This document shows positions 25,242 through 33,857 of a stretch of 64,000 nucleotides of DNA, piece after piece (positions within the stretch are counted from its first letter, which is position 1; every line of letters starts with the position of its first letter). The notes below the pieces were generated by a model. It was given only the letters and a program-made list of their open reading frames with translations. It was not told the origin of the DNA and made no database searches. Made by a program: the position numbers and the translations under genes. Source of the DNA: Xanthobacteraceae bacterium (GTDB lineage: Bacteria > Pseudomonadota > Alphaproteobacteria > Rhizobiales > Xanthobacteraceae); assembly GCA_019750915.1 (NCBI GenBank), contig JAIENY010000004.1, positions 62,001 through 126,000 on the forward strand. Direction: 5' to 3'.

Positions 25242-28175
25242 TCAGCTGACCACGACCCGGTGCCGACTCCGCTTCATGCCGTGACGCCATGCCTGCAGGA
25301 AAGGAAAAATTTCGCTGGATGGAAGCGCGCGGTTGAAAAGATAGCCCTGCGCCTCGTTGCAACCTTCCGCCGCGAGCTGATTGAGCTGTTCGATAGTCTC
25401 GACGCCTTCAGCCGTTGTCCTCATACCCAAGCTGGTGCCAAGACTGATGATCGCGTGAACGATCATCTTCGATCCATCGACAGCCGTGACGTCGCGCACG
25501 AACGACTGATCGATTTTGAGCTTGTCGAACGGGAAGCTCCGCAGATAGCTCAGCGACGAATAGCCGGTGCCGAAATCGTCGAGCGCGATACGAAGGCCGA
25601 GCGCACGCAGCCTGTGCAGGATCGCCAGCGTCTCGTTATTGTTGGCGAGCAGCACCGATTCCGTGATCTCGAGTTCAAAACGGTTGGCCGATAGCCCCGA
25701 CGATTGCAGGGCGTTCTCGATCGCCTCGCACAGGTGCGGGCTGCGGAATTGAACGGCCGACACATTGACCGCAATCTTCAGATTTTCAGGCCACCGCACC
25801 GCTTGCGCACAGGCGGTGCGGATAACCCATTCCCCAAGCGGAATGATAAGACCGATCTCCTCGGCGAGCTGAATGAACTGATCCGGCGAGACGAAACCGC
25901 GCGTCGGATGATGCCACCGCAGCAGCGCTTCGAAGCCGCAGATGCAGTCGCGCTGCATATCGTAGAGTGGCTGATAGAAAAGCTCAAACTGGTTTCGCGC
26001 CATGGCCTCGCGCAGATCGAGCTCCAGCGCACGACGCCTCTGCAAGGCGGCATCCATCTCCAGCTCGAAGAAACGCCATTGTCCACGGCCATCAAACTTA
26101 GCCTTGTACATCGCCACGTCGGCATTCTTCAGGAGCTTCTCTCCCGTCGTGCCGTCATGAGGCCCAAGCGAAATGCCGATGCTGCATCCAATGACGACGC
26201 GCTGGCCATTGAATTCGTAAGGATTGCCGATTTGCTCGACAATCCGGCGGGCTAGGCGTTCGGTGTCCTCGGGATTGTCGATATCGGATTGAATGATCGC
26301 AAATTCGTCGCCGCCCAGCCGGGCGACGGTGTCGACTTCACGGACGCAGGCACTCAACCGATCAGCGACCGCGCGCAACAGTTCGTCGCCGATAGGATGG
26401 CCAAGCGTATCGTTGACCTGCTTGAAATCGTCGAGATCCAGACACAGGATCGCGAAGCCGGAGCCACGACCCGCCTGAGCGATCGCAAGGTCGATCCGCT
26501 CCGCCAGCAGAACCCGATTCGGCAACTTGGTGAGCGCGTCATGACGCGCCATGAACGTGATCTGAGATTCGGCGCGCCGCTGTTCGGTCACGTCTTCACA
26601 GGTCATCAGCCATCCACCGTCGGATGTGGCGCGGTGCGCAATGCTGATGATGCGGCCATCGTCCAGCTGTTGCAGGTAACTTCCTGCGTGGCGGTTGGTC
26701 AGACGCCGTTCACGCTCGGCGAGAAGATCCAAAACCGTCTGCTGGCCATGGTTGCCCGCGGCGACGCTGGCGACCAGAACCTGCTCAAACGTCATTCCGG
26801 GCGTGACACACCCTGGCGCGAGATTGAATATCTCGCAAAAACGACGATTGACGACTTGCAGCCGCGCATTCTTGTCGTAAAGGCACAGACCTTGCGACAT
26901 ATTCTCGAGCGCCGCATCCAGTCGCAAGTTGGTCGCATACAGCTGCGCCTCCTGCTTTTTCAGATCGGTGATGTCGCTATAAACGACGACAACGCCACCT
27001 TCCTGTGTTTCGCTTCGGCTCACGCGCAACCATCTTCCGTCCGGAAGTTCTGCCTCGCTTGCCAGACCGCCGCTGATGGCGTCCGCCGCCGGATGGCCGG
27101 ATTCGGGCAGATCTGTTTCAACGAGACTGGAGTGCAACAGCGCGGGTGCACTGGCGATGAATTCGCTCGCTCGGGAGTTCGCGAGCGCCACCTGACCATC
27201 GGCGTCGAGAAGCACAACGCCCTCGCGCGAGGTTTCCAGAGCGTCCGTCAACCTGGCTTGCGCCGAACGGCGCTGGGCGACCTCGCGAGCAACCATTTCC
27301 CTGATGTTGTCGCGCATTGCGCCCATGGCATGCAGGAGCGTTCCCAGTTCGTCGTTGCCGCCATTGGGGATGCTGGCTTCGAGATCACCCTCAGCAATGC
27401 TGCGCGCGGCACGCGATGCAACGGCGACTGGCCCAATGATTCTTCGCGCCAAACGCCACGAAATGAGACCCGACAGCACCAGCGCTACAACAAGACCGGC
27501 GATGTTGATTTGCAAATCCCGGTTGATGGCATACAAAGCATGCTGCCGGAAAAGGAAGCCGTCGCCAGCCGTATAGTTGATCAACAGTTCAATCTGCTGA
27601 TCGACGATTTTTGAATACTTATCGAAATTCTCGACCGCCTCGCGGTTGAAACCATCCCTCGGATCCAATGCCTTCAGAGCATCGCGGTGCATGGCGCTCC
27701 AGGAATTCGCTGCTTCCTGGACCTTCGCGGCTGATTCCGCCGCTCGTGTCGACTGCGACCGTTCTGCGGCGATCGCCAAATCATCCGACAACATCTTTTC
27801 GAGAGACTTCATCTCATCTTCGAGACTCGCGCGCGTCGCCGGATCATTGGTCATGATGCTGCGTGAAGCTGCGACCCGCATCGATTCGAAATCGGCGGCG
27901 GCTGCGCGCGCATAGTTGATCGACATCAAGGATTCGTCGAACGTTTTGGCAACGAGATCGCCGGCGTGACGGATGCCGATCGTCGCATAGACTCCCAGCG
28001 CGGCGGTTATCGTGCTCATCAGCAGGCAGCAGATCAGAATCTGAGTGCGGATGGTCCCTTCACTCGGAATGAATCGCCCGAGACGGCGTACGGCGATGCG
28101 GAGCGCCGACACGTCGCGTTTACTCTGACTTCCCCTTGAATTCATTTTTACGCTTTTCATTGAATGAGAAAGCAC
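25242..28175 (-). CDS. Membrane GGDEF-EAL cyclic-di-GMP protein with PAS domains
   Basis: A protein of up to 977 residues. A first membrane helix is at about 43-68. A helical periplasmic sensor (four-helix type) reaches to about 220. A second helix (about 225-245), HAMP, two PAS domains (about 310-410 and 415-530), GGDEF and EAL domains follow. RLGGDEFAII keeps the cyclase signature. EALLRWHH and DDFGTGYSS keep the phosphodiesterase signature. Both activities are therefore possible. The first start is GTG at 28175; in-frame ATGs at 28160 and 28145 are alternatives. It is convergent with the cytochrome gene. Confidence 0.9.
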   Translation of the reverse strand: MLSHSMKSVKMNSRGSQSKRDVSALRIAVRRLGRFIPSEGTIRTQILICCLLMSTITAALGVYATIGIRHAGDLVAKTFDESLMSINYARAAAADFESMRVAASRSIMTNDPATRASLEDEMKSLEKMLSDDLAIAAERSQSTRAAESAAKVQEAANSWSAMHRDALKALDPRDGFNREAVENFDKYSKIVDQQIELLINYTAGDGFLFRQHALYAINRDLQINIAGLVVALVLSGLISWRLARRIIGPVAVASRAARSIAEGDLEASIPNGGNDELGTLLHAMGAMRDNIREMVAREVAQRRSAQARLTDALETSREGVVLLDADGQVALANSRASEFIASAPALLHSSLVETDLPESGHPAADAISGGLASEAELPDGRWLRVSRSETQEGGVVVVYSDITDLKKQEAQLYATNLRLDAALENMSQGLCLYDKNARLQVVNRRFCEIFNLAPGCVTPGMTFEQVLVASVAAGNHGQQTVLDLLAERERRLTNRHAGSYLQQLDDGRIISIAHRATSDGGWLMTCEDVTEQRRAESQITFMARHDALTKLPNRVLLAERIDLAIAQAGRGSGFAILCLDLDDFKQVNDTLGHPIGDELLRAVADRLSACVREVDTVARLGGDEFAIIQSDIDNPEDTERLARRIVEQIGNPYEFNGQRVVIGCSIGISLGPHDGTTGEKLLKNADVAMYKAKFDGRGQWRFFELEMDAALQRRRALELDLREAMARNQFELFYQPLYDMQRDCICGFEALLRWHHPTRGFVSPDQFIQLAEEIGLIIPLGEWVIRTACAQAVRWPENLKIAVNVSAVQFRSPHLCEAIENALQSSGLSANRFELEITESVLLANNNETLAILHRLRALGLRIALDDFGTGYSSLSYLRSFPFDKLKIDQSFVRDVTAVDGSKMIVHAIISLGTSLGMRTTAEGVETIEQLNQLAAEGCNEAQGYLFNRALPSSEIFPFLQAWRHGMKRSRHRVVVS

Positions 28176-28360
28176 ACATCCGCATTCTGCTCGGCGCTGG
28201 ATACAATCAGACTGCTATTGGTATCTTAAGATTGATATTACCAGCTTAAGTTGCCATGATAATTTGACGCAATCGATGCAGAGACCGTTAAGATCGTCCT
28301 TACATAACGGTTCCGGTGCACTGCGCTGACGCAGGTGTCGACATTCATGCGGAGATTGAA

Positions 28361-28738
28361 ATGAGCCTGGCGCTGTTACGACGTTTGAACGCCATAAAAT
28401 TGATCGGTGCGCCGGTTTTTGCGGCAGTGACAGCCGGCCTGATCGCGGGCGTCGCAGCAGGCGTGGCCTTCGGCGCGGGGCCTTACATCATTTCCCAGAA
28501 GAATCGTCAGTTCCAGCCCGGCTCGATTACCCTGAAGAAGGGGGAGATTTTACGCATCGTTAACGATGACGGCGAGCTGCTGCATCACGCTTATCTGACG
28601 ACGGACAAATTTAGCTTCGATTCGGGTGATCAGAAGCCCGGCACCAAATATGACGTTGTGTTTCCGGTGACCGGCACCTTCACCATCCTGTGCGGCATCC
28701 ATCCAAAGATGCGGCTGGTGGTGGACGTCACTGAGTAG
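28361..28738 (+). CDS. Cupredoxin-domain protein, membrane anchored
   Basis: A 125-residue protein with an N-terminal hydrophobic anchor (about 15-35) and a plastocyanin-like domain. Type I copper ligands are visible: a His in LLHHAY, and C, H and M in CGIHPKM. ATG at 28361 has GGAG at good spacing; longer frames lack one. It probably carries electrons in the periplasm. It is convergent with a multi-pass membrane protein gene 47 bp away. A possible -35 TTGACG lies upstream near 28263. Confidence 0.85.
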   Translation: MSLALLRRLNAIKLIGAPVFAAVTAGLIAGVAAGVAFGAGPYIISQKNRQFQPGSITLKKGEILRIVNDDGELLHHAYLTTDKFSFDSGDQKPGTKYDVVFPVTGTFTILCGIHPKMRLVVDVTE

Positions 28739-28750
28739 CAAGCCCCAAGG

Positions 28751-28774
28751 GCTGGGAAGGCGAACCTTCCCAGC
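28751..28774. terminator. Bidirectional hairpin between cupredoxin and membrane protein genes
   Basis: A perfect 10-bp stem GCTGGGAAGG / CCTTCCCAGC with a CGAA tetraloop lies in the 47-bp gap between two convergent genes. No long T-run follows, but the position fits a shared transcript end. Confidence 0.5.
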
Positions 28775-28785
28775 AAGACAATGGC

Positions 28786-29847
28786 TTACAGCACGCTGGT
28801 GTTGAATATCTGGGCGTGCGCCACGTAGTAGACAAACAGCGTAACCGCCAGCGCCGCGCAAAAGCCGACTGGAGCCAAAACAGGCACGCGCCGATCATTT
28901 TCAGCCTTGCTCCTGTTGTCGCCGATAATCGCGAACAGAACGGCGATGATGCAGGAGTGGCCGATGGCGTCGATCTTGCCGAACTCGAAACACGCCGAGA
29001 TGAACATGCCGGCCAGCACCGCCGCCGCATAACGGCGAACCAGTGGCGTCCAAGTCAGAGAGAATGCTAGAGCGAATTCTACAACGCCCGCGGCCCGCAT
29101 GTAGAACTCACGGTCGAAGCCGAATGAAATCGTCGGATGGGTGATGAAGATCGGGAAGCTCCATTCCGGATAAGCCCATTTCTCCACCGACGCCCACATC
29201 AGTGTAATGCCGGCGGCATAACGAACGACGTCGAGCGGCTCCATTCCGAACAGCTTCTTCTGAAGTCCCGTAAGCGCCAGATAAGCTGCGATGCCGAGGA
29301 AGATTGGATAGTCGAGCAGGTGGAAAACTCCATAATCGTGCACGGCAGTGCCGTACAACACGACCATGCCCAATGCCGACAGCGGCATGGTTTTCCTTGA
29401 AAGCATGCCGCCTGCGATCGCGAGTTGCAGCGGGCCTATCCACTCCGCCGTCGTTTTCAACTCCGGCGTCAGGATGATCCCGCCGAGCACCCATAGCGAA
29501 ATGAAGAAGGCGCCAACGGTAGCGCGGATGATCAGCTCGGTGTTCTCGCGCAAAACCCGCGTGACCCGATCCATCGAACGGATCATTGCGTCACCAAGGA
29601 ATGTCCCCTCGAGAAGACAGCCGGCGAGAAGCAAGCTTAAAGCAAGAACAACGAGATATTCGAAATCGGGGCAAAGCACGTTTTCGAGACCGCGGGGCTG
29701 CCCCGCCACATCGAAAGCACAGAACCATTTGACATGGGCACTGGCGGTCTGGGTCGTGAGCAAACCAATCAACACAGTCCAGCAACTCGTGATCACATAT
29801 GTCCGCAGCAACGACACACTGTTTTTATTCCGGCGCTGGCCAGTCAT
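28786..29847 (-). CDS. Multi-pass membrane protein, possible metal-related role
   Basis: A 353-residue protein with an N-terminal signal-like segment ending TQTASA and then about eight to nine membrane helices. If cleaved after ASA, the mature chain begins with His (HVKWFCAFD), an arrangement seen in some copper-binding periplasmic proteins. Cysteines at CAFD and LCPDF follow closely. Some DoxX-like character can be seen, but I do not assign a family. It faces a cupredoxin gene, which makes a copper or redox link attractive but unproven. Confidence 0.7.
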   Translation of the reverse strand: MTGQRRNKNSVSLLRTYVITSCWTVLIGLLTTQTASAHVKWFCAFDVAGQPRGLENVLCPDFEYLVVLALSLLLAGCLLEGTFLGDAMIRSMDRVTRVLRENTELIIRATVGAFFISLWVLGGIILTPELKTTAEWIGPLQLAIAGGMLSRKTMPLSALGMVVLYGTAVHDYGVFHLLDYPIFLGIAAYLALTGLQKKLFGMEPLDVVRYAAGITLMWASVEKWAYPEWSFPIFITHPTISFGFDREFYMRAAGVVEFALAFSLTWTPLVRRYAAAVLAGMFISACFEFGKIDAIGHSCIIAVLFAIIGDNRSKAENDRRVPVLAPVGFCAALAVTLFVYYVAHAQIFNTSVL

Positions 29848-30137
29848 GACGATCTACCTTACACTTTCGAATATTCTGTAAAGGATTTGTTCACTATACG
29901 GATTTTTTGGGTGCAACGCGACATAAGGTTCCGACCACTTCGGAAAGTGGTTAACACTCATTAACGGGGATAAATTCGTTTGCTGTCGAAGAGAGTTAGC
30001 CGCACCGGTCGCGTTACGAGTTAGACTATAATCAGACTAGCCAAAACGATTTTTATTCAAATTTTAGTGGACCGAACCACGGAGCTTCAACTCGGTTGCC
30101 GTAAAAACCCGTTGAGTTTCGGAATGTGGAGTACCCT
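29848..30137. promoter_or_regulatory. Intergenic region upstream of the membrane protein and the 54-residue gene
   Basis: About 290 bp with no gene. It is visibly AT-richer than its flanks and must hold the minus-strand promoter of the membrane protein gene and the plus-strand promoter of the small gene at 30138. No specific binding site was recognised. Confidence 0.4.
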
Positions 30138-30302
30138 ATGCTTGCCGTGATCAGCGTCGCCAGCGTCCTTACCGGCGCAACTCTTTCGTACGCCACCAAG
30201 TGGTTTCCAAGCCGCGTCGCAACCATCGAGAGCTGTGCGGGCACAACTCTGCTTCTCGGATTCGGCTTACTGGGAGTTGCGCTTCAGTCGTCGCTCGCCT
30301 GA
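30138..30302 (+). CDS. Small two-helix membrane protein, 54 residues
   Basis: A 54-residue frame: an N-terminal hydrophobic helix (LAVISVASVLTGATL), a short charged loop (KWFPSRVATIES) and a second hydrophobic helix (TTLLLGFGLLGVALQ). GGAG lies six bases before the ATG, an excellent ribosome site. It ends 8 bp before the convergent cytochrome c peroxidase stop. It is too short for most gene finders. Function unknown; the shape is that of a membrane hairpin that could modify a larger complex. Confidence 0.65.
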   Translation: MLAVISVASVLTGATLSYATKWFPSRVATIESCAGTTLLLGFGLLGVALQSSLA

Positions 30303-30309
30303 GCGATCG

Positions 30310-31335
30310 CTATTCTTCCGCATACGGGATTTTTGACGGGGAATCGCCCGTCAATGTTTTCAGGAAAACAATCAGGTCCGACTTTTCTTCGGCCGTCAGG
30401 TGAAGCGGCTTGATCGACGGCGATCGGCTTGGCCGATCGATACCGCCTTTATTGTAGTGATCGATAACGGCCTCCAATGTCGGGATAGCGCCGTCGTGCA
30501 TATAAGGCGCACGCTTGGCGACATCGCGCAACGTCGGCGTCTTGAAAGCATAACGCAGCTTCTCTGAGGTCGGGAAATATCGGCCCCGTCCCGTGTCGTC
30601 GCCTGTTGCGGTACCGATATCCTGGAAAGATCCATCGGTGAACGATGGCCCGCTGTGGCAATCGGCGCACTTTCCCTTGCCGTTGAAGATCGCAAAGCCG
30701 TGCTTGGCCTGCTGGCTGATGGCTTTTTCATCACCGTCGATCCAACGATCAAAGGGAGCCTCTTTGGCGACAATGGTACGCTCGTAGGTGGCGATCGCCT
30801 GCTCGATACGGCTTTTGTTGATGGTGTTGTCGCCGAATGCAGCTGTGAAATCGTGCACATAGGCTGGAACAGCCTTCAAACGCTCCATCAATTCACCCTC
30901 GGACAGGTTCATGTTGACCCGCCCGGTAATGGGGCCGAACGTAACGTCCTCGATGCTATGGAACTTTCCATCCCATCCCAAGGGACCATCCACAAAACCG
31001 ACATCGATAAGGGTGGGCGAGCGGATGTTCATCCCTGTCGGATCAACGCCCAGCGCCTTGGGGCGGCCGTCACCCCATGCCAGATTTGGCTGGTGGCATG
31101 TGCCGCACGATACGGTACGCGGTCCAGACATTACGGGGTCGAAGAACAGTTTTTTCCCCAGCTCGGCCTTGACCTGCGAATATGGATTTTCGTCCGGAAA
31201 CGGAACGGACTTTGGCCGGACGTACTGGGCCTTCAAATCCTCAAGACTCTGCAACCCCGCGGCTGCGACCCAAGACAGGGGCAGCGCGGACAAAAGAAAA
31301 ATCGCAGAGAAAGCCAAGCTGGCCGAATTTTTCAT
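30310..31335 (-). CDS. Di-heme cytochrome c peroxidase / MauG family
   Basis: About 341 residues. A signal peptide (hydrophobic stretch ending WVAAAG) is followed by two c-heme motifs, CGTCH in the N-terminal domain and CADCH in the C-terminal domain, as in bacterial di-heme peroxidases. It reduces hydrogen peroxide in the periplasm with electrons from cytochrome c or a cupredoxin. ATG at 31335 is chosen because the signal peptide begins there; a TTG frame to 31377 would add a Trp-containing extension ahead of it. The nearby cupredoxin is a candidate donor. Confidence 0.88.
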   Translation of the reverse strand: MKNSASLAFSAIFLLSALPLSWVAAAGLQSLEDLKAQYVRPKSVPFPDENPYSQVKAELGKKLFFDPVMSGPRTVSCGTCHQPNLAWGDGRPKALGVDPTGMNIRSPTLIDVGFVDGPLGWDGKFHSIEDVTFGPITGRVNMNLSEGELMERLKAVPAYVHDFTAAFGDNTINKSRIEQAIATYERTIVAKEAPFDRWIDGDEKAISQQAKHGFAIFNGKGKCADCHSGPSFTDGSFQDIGTATGDDTGRGRYFPTSEKLRYAFKTPTLRDVAKRAPYMHDGAIPTLEAVIDHYNKGGIDRPSRSPSIKPLHLTAEEKSDLIVFLKTLTGDSPSKIPYAEE

Positions 31336-31441
31336 CGCCGTCACCAGGTCGCACCATCCCCCCATATACTTGCTCAAGAATTAACAGACGGGCTACCGCC
31401 TCGCGGCGGTCTGTCTCATCGTCTGACACTGCAGTGTGGAA

Positions 31442-32839
31442 TCAGAGCTGCCGGCCGGCGCGCGACAGCATTCTGTTAAGAAACGGCCATACGCCCAGCG
31501 TTATCAGAGCGGCAACGCCGCCAAGCCCCGCGACGACCATGAAGAAAACGGGCGCCGAGAAATGCGACCAGAATCCCCCCAGCGTTCCCGCCAAGAAGTT
31601 TCCGACAAAGATGCTGGTGAACCAGACCGCGATCAGCGAGGAGCGCGCATGATCAGGCGCAATCGATGACATCAGCGAAAGACCGATCGGAGAGAAATGC
31701 AATTCTGCGACCGTCAGCACGGCAAAATATAGCAGGAGCCAAAGCCAGCTTACGGATTGTGACCCGCTGCTCCAGGCAACCGCGGCCAGAATGACGTAGG
31801 CCAGTCCCAGAAGTACAAAGCCAGTGATCATCTTTGCAACCGTGGAAGGCTCCTGCCCTCGTCTTCCCAAGTATGACCAGATCGCCACCAGCGGAGGCGT
31901 GAGCAGAAAGATCAGGATTGGGTTCGCAGCCTGAAACCAGGTGACGGGAATTTCTCCGTGCCAGACCAGTAGATCCGCGTGGCGGTCAATTGAGTCGTGG
32001 ATCCAGACGGCAATCGTGTTGCCCTGCTGTTCGTAGGCCGCCCAGAACAGCGCGGACGGAATGAACAGGAGCAGAAGACTGACAAAAGATGCCCGCGCAC
32101 GGCCTGCATCCGCGCTCGCTTTGATCGGCGTCCGCCTTGGCCGCGAGATCTTCGGTAGCGAAGGCAACCCGACAACATAAACGGCCATCGCAACCGCCAT
32201 GCCGACGCCCGCGCTGATGAAACCATAATGCCAGGCTATGCGTTCGCCGAGGTAGCCACAGACCAGCGGCGAGAAAAACGCCCCGATATTGATGCCGACG
32301 TAGAAAATCGAATAGGCCCGATCGACTCGTGGATCCCCCGGCGCATAAATCTCACCGACCTGCGTGGTGACATTCGGCTTGAACGTGCCGCCGCCGACAA
32401 TCAGCAAGAACAGGGCGACGAGAAACAGCCGGTCGGAGGCCATCATAAAGTGACCCGCCACCATGAGGCCGGCCCCGAGCAGCACCGTGGCGGAGCGCCC
32501 GATCAGCCTGTCGGCGAGCAGCCCGCCAAGAATCGGTGTGAGATAGATGAAGCCGGTATAGAAGCCATAAATCTGGGAGGCGAAGCCCTGATCGCTCAAG
32601 CGGCCGAAGATCGCTTCAAGGCCGTGCCGCAGGCTCCCAAGACCCCATACCTTCTCGGCCTTTTCGGGCTTGAGCAAATCTCCGATCATATAGAGCACGA
32701 GGAGCGATCTCATGCCGTAATAGGAGAATCGTTCCCACATCTCCGTGCTAAACAGAAAAATCAGCGCGCGCGGATGGCCGAGGAAATCGGACGCTCGATT
32801 ATTATCGGTGTTTCTGGTTACGGATAAATCGTTCATCAT
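31442..32839 (-). CDS. POT/PTR2-family peptide transporter
   Basis: About 465 residues with 12-14 helices. The family signature is clear in the first helices (EMWERFSYYGMRSLLVLYM). Glu and Arg of the ExxERFxYY motif bind protons and peptide in the family. It takes up di- and tripeptides with protons across the inner membrane. The start is uncertain: ATG pairs at 32839/32836 or a frame to 32893 with little ribosome-site support. It is divergent from the TauE-family gene. Confidence 0.88.
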   Translation of the reverse strand: MMNDLSVTRNTDNNRASDFLGHPRALIFLFSTEMWERFSYYGMRSLLVLYMIGDLLKPEKAEKVWGLGSLRHGLEAIFGRLSDQGFASQIYGFYTGFIYLTPILGGLLADRLIGRSATVLLGAGLMVAGHFMMASDRLFLVALFLLIVGGGTFKPNVTTQVGEIYAPGDPRVDRAYSIFYVGINIGAFFSPLVCGYLGERIAWHYGFISAGVGMAVAMAVYVVGLPSLPKISRPRRTPIKASADAGRARASFVSLLLLFIPSALFWAAYEQQGNTIAVWIHDSIDRHADLLVWHGEIPVTWFQAANPILIFLLTPPLVAIWSYLGRRGQEPSTVAKMITGFVLLGLAYVILAAVAWSSGSQSVSWLWLLLYFAVLTVAELHFSPIGLSLMSSIAPDHARSSLIAVWFTSIFVGNFLAGTLGGFWSHFSAPVFFMVVAGLGGVAALITLGVWPFLNRMLSRAGRQL

Positions 32840-32974
32840 GCAGGAGCGGTCAGCGACTGCGCCCACTCTAGCACGGCAAGCAGCTTCTTCCATTTAAGTC
32901 TAGCAGCCATTCCGCTCCGCGTATTGAAAACTTGGCCTGGGGATGCCTATTGGCGCGCAGGATTTGAGGATTCA

Positions 32975-33826
32975 ATGATCGCTGGACTGAACTACGCCGA
33001 AATCGGCGAACTCATCGGACTCATGATTGTCGTTGGCGCAACGGCAGGTTTTTTTGCCGGGCTGTTCGGTGTGGGTGGCGGCGCGATTGTGGTCCCGTTT
33101 CTCTACGAATGTTTCGGCCTCGCGGGCGTACCGGTCGAGGTTCGAATTCCGCTTTGCGTCGGCACTTCGCTTGCTATCATCATTCCCACTGCGATCAGAT
33201 CCTATCTCGCGCACCGGCCAACCGGCACGATCGACAACGCCATTCTTCGCGGCTGGGCCATTCCGATCATTGTCGGCGTGATTGCCGGAACCCTCATCGC
33301 ACGCTTCGCGCCAGAGGCCTTATTCAAGATCGTCTTTGTCATTGTCGCCTGGGCCGCAGCAATTCGCCTGTTGTTCGGCCGCGACAGCTGGCGGCTGGGC
33401 GACGACATTCCCAAAGGCATCATGATGCAGCTCTATGGCGTGACGATGGGAGTCCTGTCCACTTTGATGGGCATCGGCGGTGGCCTGTTCTGCAATCTTG
33501 TGATGACTTTATATGGCCGCTCGATTCATCAGTCGATTGCGACCTCGACAGGCCTTGCGGTGCTGATCGCGATCCCCGGAGCGCTTGGCTATATCTACGC
33601 CGGCTGGCCGGTTGCCGCCCGTTTTCCAGATGTGACCGCGCTCCAGTTTCCTTTCGCGCTCGGCTATATTTCACTGATCGGAGCAGCTCTCATCACCCCG
33701 ACCAGCCTTCTTACTGCCCCGCTGGGCGTCAAACTCGCGCACGCGCTCACCAAACGCCAACTGGAAGTCGGGTTCGGCATTTATCTTTTCCTCACCGGGG
33801 TACGATTTTTCGTTGCACTCGTATGA
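32975..33826 (+). CDS. TauE/SafE-family membrane transporter
   Basis: A 283-residue protein with about eight helices and the family repeat GLFGVGGGAIVVPFL near the N-terminus and LMGIGGGLFCNLVM in the second half. The family exports sulfite, sulfoacetate or related anions. ATG at 32975 follows GAGGA; a longer frame to 32924 is not supported. It lies 31 bp from the convergent allophanate hydrolase stop. The substrate is not deducible. Confidence 0.85.
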   Translation: MIAGLNYAEIGELIGLMIVVGATAGFFAGLFGVGGGAIVVPFLYECFGLAGVPVEVRIPLCVGTSLAIIIPTAIRSYLAHRPTGTIDNAILRGWAIPIIVGVIAGTLIARFAPEALFKIVFVIVAWAAAIRLLFGRDSWRLGDDIPKGIMMQLYGVTMGVLSTLMGIGGGLFCNLVMTLYGRSIHQSIATSTGLAVLIAIPGALGYIYAGWPVAARFPDVTALQFPFALGYISLIGAALITPTSLLTAPLGVKLAHALTKRQLEVGFGIYLFLTGVRFFVALV

Positions 33827-33857
33827 CCCGATCTCACTCGGATCAGGCTCTGCTCGG

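Noticed and set aside
26289-27614. Open frame antisense to the GGDEF-EAL gene (441 codons)
   Set aside because: Shadow frame; GGDEF and EAL motifs establish the minus-strand gene.
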